Assembly (NCBI GenBank): GCA_025890175.1
Contig: JANPYM010000009.1
Span: 404,012-468,011, forward strand
Reading direction: 5' to 3'
Length of the DNA stretch: 64,000 nucleotides
Origin: Ciborinia camelliae
Taxonomy: Eukaryota; Ascomycota; Leotiomycetes; Helotiales; Sclerotiniaceae
Shown here one piece after another: positions 9,737-21,934 of the stretch. The stretch's first letter is position 1; the number at the start of each line of letters is the position of its first letter. The position numbers and the translations under genes are program-made. A model generated the notes under the pieces. That model worked only from the letters and a program-made list of their open reading frames with translations. It made no database searches and was not told where the DNA came from.

Positions 9737-12367
9737 TCAGTTTTTCCCAATCTCACCCTTAACCCATTTCTCCAGACCACCTCTAGCAATGATCTCTTGC
9801 ACATTAGGTGGTAACTCTCCAACCTTCTGACTCCACTTCTCACCACCTTCACCTTCTTGTACCTCTACCTTGCTTCGTCTGACATCCCATACAAACTTCC
9901 ATCCAGTTCTCCTCGTCAAGATCTTTTCTCCTTGTGGTACAGCTTGTTCAGCTGGTTTTGGTGAGTCGAGACTTTCGCTGTTCTCGGTTGGCTCTGTGAC
10001 TTCCTTCTTTGGCACTGGTGCAGAAGTAGCAAAATGCTCCCTCAGTCTTTGAACCAGTCTTGGAACTTCGACACCCATCAAAGCGTTATTGATACTATTT
10101 CTGGAGAAAATATTTCCAAAGCTTCCAGCAACTACCATAGGAATCTTTTTGGCGAGGATAGCAGTTGCAGCCTGTTCTCTTGAACTGCCACATCCGAAGT
10201 TGAAGCCAGAGACAAGAATATCACCTTCACGAGCGATGTTACGGAACTCCATATCGTAATTCTCCATGCACACTTCAGCCATCTTTTCAACTGATACACC
10301 GTCTTGGTAGGTATATTTGCCTGGATAGATAGCGTCTGTGTTGACGTTGTCGGCATCGCAAAAGACAATTTCACCCTCAACCTTTTCTGGGAAACCAGGA
10401 AGGATCTCAGTTAATGTTTCAGTATCAGTTTCCTCGGGTTTTGAGGAAGTTCCGAAAAGGCTAGACTCAGCTCCATCAACAATCGAATCTGCTTGTGAGA
10501 TAAGCTTTTCAAGTGCTTCTTCGATGCTCATGGCTTTGTCTTCTTCAACGTTTCCATTACCTTCACCGAGAACGACCTTGTTTACCCCAACCGGTGGCTC
10601 GTACCATCCTGGACCGGAAATATAGCCGCTAAGAGCGCTGGCGGCGACAACCTCAGGACTTGCCAAATATGCCTTGGCGTCGGTGGACCCCATACGTCCC
10701 TTGAAGTTTCGGTTACTTGCGCTTATACCAACCTCACCGGGTTCTAACAATCCAGTACCGAGTCCGATACAAGGACCACATCCGGATGGTAGAGGTTGTG
10801 CACCAGCTGCAAGAAGAACTTGCCAGTCACCAGCCTCTTCGGCAGCCTCTTGCTCAGGTATCGAAGCAGCAGCGATGTAAAAGTTGACACCTTCGGCAAT
10901 CTTAGGAGTAGTTTTATCGGGAGAAGACTCAGCAGCGTCTTTGAAAACTTTTGCAGCAGCAGCGAGATCGGAAGCACGTGAATTGGTGCATGAAACGAGG
11001 TATGCTTTGTTGAGCTTGATCTTTTGGGCTTCCAAATCGCGGATAGGCGTGGCAATTTTGACACTGTTAGGACCAGCAACGTAAGGAGAGAGAGTTGAAA
11101 GGTTAAGGTACAAGGACTTTGCGTAGGTAGCTCCCTTGTCAGCCACAAGTTGATTTTGAACGAGATCATCAATACGAGCGTGAGTGAATCGAGGTTCCTT
11201 GCCATTCTTTGGAGCAAACATCGCATTTGTGGTAGCCTTATATCTCAACCATGACTCAAGGACTGAATCGATTGGAAACAAACCGGATAAAGCACCCCAT
11301 TCTGTGGTCATATTCGCGATAGTAAGTCTGTCATCAATAGTGAGACTGCGCATCGTTTGTTCCGATCCCGTGAATTCTATAGCATGATTGAGAACGTCGT
11401 CACTATTGAACAAGCCGCAAAGCGCAACGATGACATCCTTTCCTGTAACTCCGATCGGTAATACTCCAGTGAGGGTGACTTTGGCGATTGGTGGAATCTG
11501 CCACCATGTTCGACCTGTTGCCCAGATACTTGCCGCATCTGTTCGTACCATAGGCGTTCCTAGGCACCCAATACCTCCATACATATTACTATGACTGTCA
11601 GAAGCGACAGTGACAGTTCCGGGCCAGGCATATCCTTCCTCTACCATGATCTGATGTCCGATACCTCGTCCTGCGGGGTAAAAGTCCACCCCTTGTTGGC
11701 GTGCAAATTCCTCGATTTGTTTGTATTTCTTGAGATTCGTTTCGCTCTTATTTTGCACATCGTGATCGAGGGTGCAAACGACTTGATTGGTATTGTGGAT
11801 TTTGGTTGCGCCAATGGACATGAATTTGGTTGCGACGGGCCAAGAATTGCTAGATAATGTTAGAATCATGAGTGCTGGCCTTGGGGATGTTGACTCACTC
11901 ATGGGTCATGCAGTAATGAGGCGAGAGAGTAACATAATCTGTACATATCCGGTTAGCATATAGCCGTACAGGTCTACCCCAATAGCGCATGCGAGTCTAT
12001 AAACCCATGATCTCGAAGTGCTCTGTTATGAAATGTTGATTCCATACCTCCGGATTTCACCACCTTATCCTTTCCAAGCCCGAGGGAATATCTTTGAACG
12101 ATTTTCTCAGTAAGAGTTTGGGCAACCCGAGGTGTGGTTTTCAAGGAAGATAGAATGGCCGAAGAAGCTGGGTCTTCAGTCTGCGAGTGGAACACATCTT
12201 GCCAACGCCTTGCCGTCGCAGTATATGCACGATATCCCCCGCGGAGAGCTCCCAATTCATGTAGAGGACGGGAAGCCCTTACTCGCAGGCCCTTGGGGCC
12301 AATTTTCTAACAGGCACATTGTCAGCAAGGAAGAGTCTCGGTATAAAAAGATACATACCAGTAACAT
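9737..12367 (-). CDS. LYS4: homoaconitase, mitochondrial (lysine biosynthesis)
   Basis: Four exons, 12367-12359, 12306-12048, 11938-11899 and 11849-9737, give 806 residues. The joins restore [23 protein letters not shown] in pieces that match homoaconitases. The enzyme converts homocitrate to homoisocitrate in the alpha-aminoadipate pathway. Visible family marks are [25 protein letters not shown] and the [4Fe-4S] cysteines in [11 protein letters not shown] and [10 protein letters not shown]. The swivel domain has [10 protein letters not shown] and [14 protein letters not shown] basic, Ser-rich N-terminus suits mitochondrial import. The first coding exon is only 9 nt (Met-Leu-Leu). It is the only start I found that is in frame with the conserved body, but it needs transcript support. 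A low-complexity acidic insert lies between the two domains, and another lies near the C-terminus. Confidence 0.92.
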
Positions 12368-13388
12368 AGCTCAAGGATTCATTGACTTCTTTTTGAAATT
12401 CAACAAATTAAACTATTCTCCAGATTTTAACGGATAACTATCAAAACCCACCGATAACCTATCAAATTCATGAATTCAAGGCGGTCACGACAGTTCTGCC
12501 AAGCTAGTTTCAATGAAGACTAGCGGTTGTGTCCCGAATCAGCGTTGATATGATTGGCGGAGCGACTTTCTCACCCGTATCTTGAATTCAAATTCAACAT
12601 GCGGAAAGAAACCTACAACATCCTATCCCATACCATTTCGTAAATTTCTACCTATTAGAGTAACGAAATATTATATCCTGCTATTGTAGTTGGTGACGGC
12701 CGAGTTCCATCGAAAATATGGAAGAGGGCAGTACCCTCAGGAAATGATTTTAAATGTCTTGGGCTTGGTTGGCCTAGCTTTGGACCCCTTTTTATGCGAG
12801 GTTTTGATGATGGCATGATATATTCTAGCTGTTCATTTGCTGTTGACATAGAAGCCATGCGGTGTGGTTAATTTCCGAATGTATGGTCAAAGTGTTTTCA
12901 GTTTTGATCAATAGCAATGCGCCTACCTAGGAGTATTTCAAGTCAATTGTAGTTTCCAATGTGGAAAGATTTCAATAAATCTATTTTCAAATCATTTTCA
13001 TCAGATTACACAGAGCAACCAAAACATTCTGTTTAGTATTCTAGGAATTACAAGTCGGTATCATGTTTTATTTTCTAAATCTGATCTGAGGATGGATCTA
13101 TCGAAGTTAGACATGACTTCTCAACTAGTTGCCTGAGCAGGGCTTCATCTACGAGCAAGTGCGATAGAAGTACTCTCCCGTTTTCAGCTACAGTCTATCC
13201 CTCAAACCTTTTTTAATGGTACCCATGTTTTCAAAAGTCTGGAACCGTTTCCCAGCTTGTTCCTTCCCATATTGATTATGACATTATTTACGCTCAAAAT
13301 ATAACGTTGATGACTGGATATACTCTCCGTGATCTTTACATGATCTCCAAATCTCCAAATCTCCAAATATCCACCAAAATCCTAGAAT
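12368..13388. promoter_or_regulatory. divergent spacer, LYS4 and membrane-protein promoters
   Basis: About 1 kb between two start codons. A 67-codon minus-strand frame at 12655-12858 begins with ATG but resembles nothing I know. Just upstream of the plus-strand gene, ATCTCCAA repeats about three times (about 13346-13372). Confidence 0.4.
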
Positions 13389-15008
13389 ATGAGCGTCACT
13401 AAATGTTCCGATTTCCCTAATAACTGCGGTCAACTTAAAGCTGACCTTGAAATCGAAGGAGTTGGCGTACGTTTTCTTCAGCGACCAAGGCTTGCACATA
13501 TCCCAGAAAAAAAACTCACTTCTGCTCTAGGTTTATATCTCATTCCTTGTCACAGCGCTTTTGACCCTTTTAGCTACTGTTTTGCGTTTTCTTTGCCAAC
13601 TTGTGCTTCATCCTCACGAATTGAATGAACATGCCGAATCTGAGTACCATAATTTCGATCACGAATCAGAAAAGGGATCAGCAGCCATTCTTTACCACGC
13701 GGCTAAGAAAAAAGTGCGAGCTTACAGACATTGGATTCCCTTCAGATATGCCAACAGTTCAAACCATCCTAGATACAGGCTACTCAATGCTGCCCTTACC
13801 CCCCTCATTCTCTCACTTTCAGACCAACAACTGGTGATAAGTTCAGCTGTCATGATTGCTGGGCTCTGCAGCTGGGATACTATTAGTGCCTATCATTACA
13901 ATATTATTGTATTTATGGCTTGGTTCTCAACCTTTACTCATACTGTGGCTCTCATTTCGATGAGCGACCGTATCCTACAAAACCGAATTTTGACAGGAAT
14001 TAGATTGGGTGGATACTTGGCAAACTTTTTACTATTCATTATTGCACAGTCTCGAGCGAGAAGCTTTGGGAATACGGCTGGTCTTTTCAAGACTAACAGT
14101 AGCGAGAGCTTTTCGGGTGAAGCAGCAGCTTGCCTCGCAAAGTGTGCAGCAACGGTACCTTACGAAGGCTACACCCATCAATTTCGGGTTGCCATAACGG
14201 CATTACTATTCTTTCAAGCATTTATCCAATGTATCCCAAAGTGCGTCCGGAATGGATTTAGCCTTGCAGTTTATAGCCGGTGTTTGAAGATTTTCTCTAC
14301 CAAAAGTCAAGATAAATCTGGCTTATGGCTAGCATACGTTTTTCAGGCGGCAATCATATCGTTTTGGGTGATACCCATCATTCCAATGCTCCTCTCATTC
14401 ATTTTTGGCGTCTATAGTGCGCTTTCAATGAGGGATGAATCTCGGTATCCGGGTTTGCAAGTCGAAGATAATTTCATGAAACGGCAGAATGCGTGGACAT
14501 TTGGTCAATTTGTTTCCTGTATTCTTTTGATCTTACCTCTGATTGCTGCACTTGAGGGCTACCTAGGTAAGCCTGTGTTCATTTACATTATTTAGGAGAA
14601 CTACAGTTGATACTTAGAACAGGAGAGCGAGAAAAGATCTGTAATGAGGACCGAGAAGCAGGGCTACCGACTACCAATTCTCAATGGAAGCACAGAGTGA
14701 ACATGATACTGAAATTTACACATCTCGGAAAACCGCCTGCCGCCAATGATCAAGGACTTCGGAATCGGATATCAATCTGGGCAGATAATAATAGTGTGGA
14801 TCACCCAGTCGGTCACGAATCGGGAAGATCTGGAACCCTTCAAATGTCTTCGGCGGGACATTCTAAGTTGTCACAGCCATTTGAACGACAGATGTCATAT
14901 CCGATCTCTCCAAAGCTATTCACCCATGAGTCTGGAGAAGCAGTCCTTCTTCCCTACAGCAAATCGACTTCGCCAACATTTGAAAGTGTTAAAAGATCAT
15001 CAAAATAG
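13389..15008 (+). CDS. multi-pass membrane protein of an uncharacterised fungal family
   Basis: Best model: exons 13389-13466, 13531-14566 and 14623-15008, 499 residues. The first join gives EIEGVGVYISFLVTALL, and the body has LSDQQLVISSAVMIAGL, then YHYNIIVFMAWFSTFTH and several further hydrophobic helices. This pattern belongs to a widespread Pezizomycotina family with about six or seven membrane spans and no assigned function. The C-terminal 130 residues are polar and Ser-rich, presumably cytoplasmic. The last splice is uncertain. The donor at 14567 could pair with acceptors ending at 14595 (only 29 nt, too short), 14617 (51 nt, a short tail ending at 14700) or 14622 (56 nt, my choice, which keeps the long open tail). 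Confidence 0.7.
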
Positions 15009-16007
15009 TCGATATATCGGGTTGTCCTTTGATTTTGATTTAAAAGATTTGTTAGAAAGGTGCTGCTGTCTGTTGATTTTCTTGAGCAAATAGCACACTG
15101 ACTGAAGGTCACCATCAATCATTAGATAGGTATAATTGTTATCGTCATGTTTATGTTAAGTACGAATTAATAGTGAGAAAAATTGAATTTCTATCTTGTA
15201 CACATTTAAGATGTAACAAAACCTCCCGATCAATTGGTCATAACACAACAATCCTCGCCTGAGTAGCCCTCATTAGTAACACTCTCCCAGCAGCTCAATA
15301 TATTCCCGCGCAGCCTATAACTAATCTTCCACAACTTGAGCATTTCAAATTTGTCTCCATTCTCACTGAAAGCTTTCAAAGGATTCATTTAATTTAGCAC
15401 AACAGTGCGGTCATGCCAAGCTTAAACATGTGATGATATTATGGAAACCTATCGATTCTATACGTTTTCGTCTTGCCTTTTTGACAAAAGTGTCCCTCCT
15501 AGATTATCGTATTCTTTGAGGAGAAATTTAAATCTCTGTTCTCTCGTGCAGCTGCATCTGACTTGCATAGCTCGTACACTTCTCTGGTCAGAGGAACACT
15601 CGTTCGACCTTCATTGAGTTATCCCGAGAGATCGGCATGGTTTGCTGGTTTCTCTGAGGATTCTTCTGTATCAAGTATGCCACCTTCTATACATAATCTC
15701 TGATTAACCATGGCAAAACCTGCGAGGTCGTCTGGATCTGACTCCAACTCTGCGTCCTCATTTCTTTTGTGGTCTAAAGATGATATTTCTTCAGTGTATA
15801 CGATGAATGATTGAATGATAAGTGGATGATTTGAAATTCCTGGGGTAGCGTGTAAGTCAACTTTATATACTGTTATTATAGGATGATGGGTCAATAAGGA
15901 GGAACTCGCAAACAGTAAAAGGTTTCCAACTTCTAAGATCATAAAAGCTTCATTAAGATTTTCTTCGATATCATATATTATTACAAACATAAGTCATGAC
16001 CCACCAA
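15009..16007. other. convergent spacer, no confident gene
   Basis: This lies between the 3' ends of the membrane-protein gene and the UBR7-like gene. A 123-codon ATG frame on the minus strand (15619-15990) begins 18 bases past the stop of the UBR7-like gene and most likely lies in its 3' untranslated region. No family is recognisable in it. Confidence 0.45.
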
Positions 16008-17762
16008 TTAATAACCACTTTGCTCCTTTCTATTATCATCTGCCTTAGCTCCCTCGCCAGCATCCTTAATAGCCTGCTCATCACCTCTTATCTTCGCAAA
16101 GTGTTCCTTGATATCATCTGCGCTGATAGCTTGACCACTCTCTGCGAATTTTTGGAAAAAAGGTTTGAGTTTATCCTTCAAATGATTGTAGGCCATTACA
16201 CCCTCAATTGCCCGAACACGATCAACGTTCTTGAGAGCACTCTCGCCACGATCATATATGCTTCCACTGCCCACCGTGCTCCCTCCTTCATCTCCATCTT
16301 CTGATACAGGGGGCTCATAAGTTTCTTCCTCTTCGAGAAGCTGAGGGTGTTTCGATAATTGTGGGAAGCAATCTGAACAACGGCAGAAGTGGTCTCGAAA
16401 TTCGGATCTGAAAAACAAGGACATCTGACCATCGTGTGGTTTTGGTAATGTCTTGACTTTGCATCCTGTAGCTGTGCTATTCTCATTATCGTTGGACTCT
16501 TCCTCGGCTGAATTCTCCCCTTCATCCCTCTTGACTCGTTTCAAAGTTGAAGAACAATTCGAAATCTCATCGTCGTCCTCCGATTTGCGCTTCTTAGATT
16601 CAGGAATTGGCGGCGTGAGGAGGTCTGTAGATTTCATCGGGATCTCAGTCTCGGGAGAAGGAGCTGCACTTCTTTTGAAAACAGGGGCGAGGAAACCAGT
16701 TGCGCCGGCATATCTTTTGATCCATGGATTCGCATCAACACATTTATAGCAAATGAATCCTTCGAAATCATCTTCTTCAGGAAATCCTGGAGGTAGAGGA
16801 GGATCTTCTTCCTCTTCTTCATTATCTTCTTCGGCCACTGTATCCGATTTTGGCGCTTCGGGTTCCCGAGTTCTATCACCAGATTCATCATTATTTGGTT
16901 CTGCCGGGGCTGGTTCTGCAACTTCTGTGATAGATTCCAGCCCTCCTTCGTTTCTTCGTTTCGAATTTTTGGGAGTGCCTTTATTGCTCATAGTCTCATA
17001 CCAATTTGGCCCTAGACCTGCAATACATCCCGGATGCCACCAATCCTCACCACAACCACCTTCTTCAGCATCAGACAGACCCAGGCATTGAAACATTGTG
17101 CCCTTTTCTTGATAAGCATCATATTCGCATCCGCAGCCACAGAAACGGTTTCTGAAATTGTGATTGTATTTATTCTTTGGCTCTGGAGTTTCTGAATGTA
17201 CATCACCCTGCGTGTTTGTTTCCGGATTGATGCGCAAGCTACAAGGCGAAGTTGCTGGTAGACGTGTCGTGCCACAATCACAAGTAAAGTTCCGTTTATT
17301 GAATAATTCCACTAAAGTGTGCTCGCCGTGACATTGTATTGAGCAGGAATAACAGATGCCAGCAGGAGTATACGGATCGGATGCAATGGATGGAGCAGGA
17401 TTGCATGTCAAACAAGCAAACAAGATTTGTCGAAGAGAACCAAGAGGCTTTGTACAAGTATCGATTCTCTGTTTGACCCATTTAGTAAAGTATTCAAATA
17501 ATTCAGTGGAAGTATATCATTACATAGGGCAATGCTTCGCGGGCTTCTGCCTCGAGCTCTAGCTGGGTCTTAATAAAACTAATAAATATATTAGCATCGA
17601 CTGAAATTATGAATACTATCAGGAAATTAAGTTTTGTGTCACGTACTCCGCTGCTGTATGGGAATCGCCTGACTTCTGAGAGGAGAAGCTCTGACTTCGT
17701 GAGCCGCCGCCGGTTTGGCTATTAGAAGTCTCATTTGGTTGATCATTTGGTAGAGGTTCCAT
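16008..17762 (-). CDS. UBR7-like protein: UBR-box plus PHD-type finger
   Basis: Exons 17762-17647, 17578-17524 and 17468-16008 give 543 residues. The joins read HTAADFIKTQLELEAEAREA and LPYRIDTCTKPLGSLRQ. A UBR-type zinc finger follows (FACLTCNP, GICYSCSIQCHGEHTLVEL, NFTCDCGTTR). Next is a Cys/His-rich atypical PHD-like finger (NRFCGCGCEYDAY, GCGEDWWHPGCIAGLG), then an acidic low-complexity linker. The C-terminal block has FRDHFCRCSDCFP. This order is that of UBR7 and fission-yeast Mlo2-type proteins. Mammalian UBR7 acts as a chromatin-linked ubiquitin ligase, and the substrate here is unknown. Translation starts 426 bases from MCM2 on the opposite strand, so the two share an upstream region. 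Confidence 0.88.
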
Positions 17763-18188
17763 AGTCAATTCGCATTAAATATAGATGGTGCCGTCACAAA
17801 AATGTAAATTGTAATATGAAATCGAGGATGAGGATTGTCGCAATGTTGTTGCTCGCCCGCCCGTTCGCCCAAAAGCACTTTACGCGGTGTGTTGAAATAG
17901 GCTTAGCGTTACCGCGTCGCGTCTTAACGGCAGATTTTACGTGTTTTCCCCTGCTCTAATTTATGCGTGCATGCACTTCACTTCAAAATTGAACTTCAGC
18001 ACATTTCATCACCATATCCATTCCACTTTCCTCGTAACGTTTCCTAATACTTCGCAAGGCCTTACTCGCTAATATACTATGAGGTGCGCATAATTGATTT
18101 CCTCAACCGCAACATCCCCACTGAATAATTGTTTTCCCCTGAACGATATTGACTATTTGCGTCCAATAGCTCCCCTTTGCGAAATAAC
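17763..18188. promoter_or_regulatory. divergent UBR7-like/MCM2 promoter with MCB-like sites
   Basis: The 426-base spacer contains CGCG-rich motifs resembling MBF (MCB, ACGCGT) sites: TACGCGG at about 17881-17887 and CGCGTCGCGT at 17913-17922, which reads ACGCGACGCG on the minus strand. MBF controls G1/S genes, including MCM genes, in yeasts. Applying that here is inference. Confidence 0.4.
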
Positions 18189-20858
18189 ATGTCGTCCGCA
18201 AACCGCGGTAATGACGGCGGCAGAAATCGTCGCAAGCGCTCCAGAGAACCAGAAGATGATGATCTGCCGGGCGGTGCTGCACCTTCCAGTCCTCCTGGAG
18301 ACTTCAGATCTTCCCCACCAGCACCAATTCGACACGGTGTCGAAGATGATGATGACGACGAGATAGAAGATGATGTTGAAATAGCTCTCGATATCGACGA
18401 TGCTGATGAGATGGCTGAAGATGAGGATGGGATTGATCTTTTCGCTGGAAATTATGAACGAGACTACAAAAATGCCCAGGACGATACAAATTATGAAGGT
18501 GCAGATATTGATGACGAAGGGGACTACGAAGAACTCGATGCTGCGTCCAGAAGACAGCTCGAAGCCAGATTAAATCGCCGAGATCGAGAACTTGCTAGAC
18601 AGCGTCGCATGCCAGCTGCTTTCTTGCAGGATGAAGATGAAGATGGAGATCTGGACCTAATGAATCAACCAAGACGTAAGCGCCATCATTATGACGAAGA
18701 TGAAGATGAAGATATGCAGGAGGATATTATGGAAGAAGAGCTATCTCTTGAGACTCTACAGGACGTCAAGTCGTCTAGTTTGGTTGAGTGGATTGCTACA
18801 CCATCCGTCCAAAGAACTATTAGGAGGGAGTTTAAAGCTTTTCTTACCGAATACACCGATGATCATGGAGTTTCCGTCTATGGTAGCCGTATCAAGACTC
18901 TCGGAGAAATCAACGCAGAGTCGCTGGAAGTTTCATATGACCATTTGTCAGCCTCAAAAGCCATCCTTGCCTATTTCTTGGCCAACGCTCCTGGCGAAAT
19001 GCTTCAATTATTCGACGAAGTTGCCATGGAGGTTACCCTTTTGCATTACAACGATTACCAACAGATCCACTCTGAGATTCATGTCCGCATTACTGATTTA
19101 CCTGTTCATTATACCCTGCGCCAATTACGTCAAACACATTTGAACTGTCTCGTTAGAGTCAGTGGAGTTGTTACTCGTCGAAGTGGTGTATTTCCACAAC
19201 TGAAATATGTCATGTTTGATTGTGCCAAGTGCCATTCAAGACTTGGGCCTTTCCAACAGGAGTCTAATGTCGAAGTCAAGATCTCTTTCTGCGCGAATTG
19301 TCAATCTCGTGGTCCTTTCAATCTCAATTCAGAAAAGACGATCTATCGCAATTACCAAAAGTTAACTCTCCAGGAATCACCAGGAACTGTTCCCGCAGGT
19401 CGTCTGCCCCGCCATCGAGAAGTCATCCTTCTCTGGGATCTTATCGACAAAGCTAAGCCTGGTGAGGAGATTGAAGTCACGGGTGTTTATCGCAATAATT
19501 ACGATGCCCAATTGAATAATCGAAATGGTTTCCCTGTATTTGCGACAATCCTAGAGGCTAACAACGTTGTTAAATCTCACGACCAACTCGCCGGATTCAG
19601 ACTCACTGAGGAAGATGAGCATGAGATTCGCGCGCTTTCTCGTGATCCTCAAATTGTTGATAAAATCATTAACTCCATTGCACCCAGCATTTATGGCCAT
19701 ACCGATATCAAAACAGCTGTTGCCCTGTCACTCATGGGTGGAGTTGCTAAAGTCGCCCAAGGAAAACATCATATTCGTGGTGATATCAATGTACTTCTCC
19801 TGGGAGATCCGGGAACAGCCAAATCACAAGTTCTCAAGTACGTCGAGAAAACTGCCCACAGGGCTGTCTTTGCCACAGGTCAAGGAGCTAGTGCCGTTGG
19901 TCTTACAGCCAGTGTACGCAAAGATCCTCTTACAAGTGAGTGGACTTTGGAAGGTGGTGCTTTGGTGCTTGCAGACAGAGGTACATGTCTCATTGATGAG
20001 TTCGATAAAATGAACGATCAAGATCGAACATCCATTCACGAAGCTATGGAACAGCAAACCATCTCTATTTCTAAGGCTGGTATCGTCACAACACTTCAGG
20101 CTCGATGTGGTATCATTGCCGCAGCAAATCCAATTGGTGGACGCTACAATTCAACCATTCCTTTCTCGCAGAATGTTGAGCTCACTGAACCAATTTTATC
20201 TCGTTTCGATATTCTTTGCGTTGTTCGTGACACTGTCGATCCGGTTGAAGATGAACGACTTGCTAGATTTGTTGTGGGATCTCATGGTCGTTCTCATCCA
20301 GGAAGCCAACCAACGGACGATAATCAAGCCTCTATGAAAACAGAGCATGATGCCGAAATGCGAGACAGCGCTATTAACGGTGGTGAACCTAAGCAAGAAG
20401 GGGAAATCAAGCAGGAGTTACTTCGAAAGTACATTCTTTATGCTAGGGAAAGATGTAGTCCAAAGCTATACAATATTGATGAAGAGAAGGTATCGAAACT
20501 CTTCGCAGATATGAGAAGAGAATCATTAGCCACCGGAGCTTATCCCATTACCGTAAGTAAACGCATTTCCTGTTCCACTTTATATTTCTAATATTTCATC
20601 TAGGTCCGTCATCTTGAAGCTATCATGCGTATCAGTGAAGCATTCTGCAGGATGCGACTTTCTGAATACGTCTCTGCGCAAGATATCGACCGAGCGATTG
20701 CTGTCACGATTGATTCTTTCGTTGGTAGCCAGAAGATTAGTTGTAAGAAAGCGCTCGCTCGTGCATTCGCCAAGTATACCCTTGCAAGACCTGGCGGGGG
20801 GAGAAGAAATAGAAATTCAGAGAGAGGACAGAGGGCGGCTGCTGCTACGATGGCTTAA
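18189..20858 (+). CDS. MCM2: DNA replication licensing factor Mcm2
   Basis: Two exons, 18189-20552 and 20604-20858, give 872 residues. The splice joins GAYPIT to VRHLEAIMRISEA. The N-terminus is an acidic, disordered tail as in Mcm2, known in the family to bind histone H3-H4. A C4 zinc finger (CAKC about residue 345, then CANC) is followed by the AAA+ motor. Walker A is GDPGTAKSQ (about 539), Walker B is LIDEFDKM (about 600) and the arginine finger is SRFDIL (about 670). The length is normal for fungal Mcm2. It is a subunit of the MCM2-7 replicative helicase loaded at origins. The ATG at 18189 is the first in frame and precedes SSANRGNDGG. Confidence 0.96.
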
Positions 20859-21934
20859 TGCAGAGAAGAAGACACATGAATGGATGAAAGGGATCGCAAG
20901 CGCTATATATATGGTTACTTATTTGGCTAAGAAGAGCCAGCTTGTTGACTTCTAACAAGAAGTGAGATCTGATGACTTATTTACGTCGCATGGATTAGTT
21001 CAGTGTGGAGTTTTGGGAGCGGTTTGGTTCATGATTGTAATTGTACAGTCTGGTTATGATGTAATGAATATACCATGTTTTACCGTGGGCCCCTTTTTTG
21101 GACAAACGATGTGTTGTGGTCGCATGAATTGGTTGGTACCAGTCGCTTTCTTCTGCTCACCAGCTCCTTATATCTTGGGTTGTTGGCAAAACGTACAAGT
21201 CAACGAATATGTATGCCATAGAATCTTCCACCCCCCATGGCTGAGACTGCAGATGATTTTACTGGCAGATAGATATTGCAAGTGACTATTGTGAGGAAAT
21301 CATGGCAAGGACCAATGCATAGGTAGGTAGGTAACTCGGTTTATCAATGACCGACTTGAAGCGGAACCACAACACTTTTTTCGAAATCTTTGCACCCCCA
21401 AATTTTAAATAATTTGCATCTCCGGCTATCATTGACCCACATGAGCCTTGTTCTTTAATCTTTTACCCCACACATGATTTCCTGCAGTTCAACCGTTCCG
21501 CACTATTTATTAGTTTTCTCTTTCTCTTTACCCGAAGAATTCCCATTCCCGAATATTACCCGCTTCCTTATTGGATTCAACCAATTAGAGCGAGAAGAGA
21601 AGAGAAGAGGTTCTCCCTGATACACCAATGGTAACAGAATCAATACTTTGTGGAGTGTGTTGACGATTGTTGGTGATACCGGTTGAAACGGAAATGTAAT
21701 GCATGGGCGCGATGCAGGCCCGATATTGCCGATCTTCCCATAATTATTTTTGGAGCTTCCTAGGTGGTAGCTTGCTTCCAAGTTTGAGTACTGTATGAGG
21801 TCAATACTCCTACTCCTACTTATACATTCATTCCTTCCCTCAATCCTTACATATCTGATATTCCTCCCCATTCCATTCCATTATTTTGCCTCATTGAATA
21901 TACAGCCCCAAGCATTGGAATTTGAACAATCAAG
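20859..21934 (+). promoter_or_regulatory. spacer with MCM2 3' end and GH3 promoter
   Basis: About 1.1 kb between two plus-strand genes. It contains CT-rich leader-like sequence and a short TAGG run near 21321, and no open frame I can defend. Confidence 0.4.

Noticed and set aside
12655..12858. 67-codon minus-strand frame between LYS4 and the membrane protein
   Set aside because: Starts with ATG and is polar and protein-like, but it is short, alone and unlike any family I know. Kept only as a remote possibility.
14567..14595. 29-nt intron in the membrane-protein gene
   Set aside because: It keeps frame, but it is shorter than fungal introns normally splice. Longer alternatives with acceptors at 14617 or 14622 exist.
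15619..15990. 123-codon minus-strand frame
   Set aside because: Begins 18 bases after the stop of the UBR7-like gene on the same strand and shows no domain. Most likely 3' untranslated sequence.
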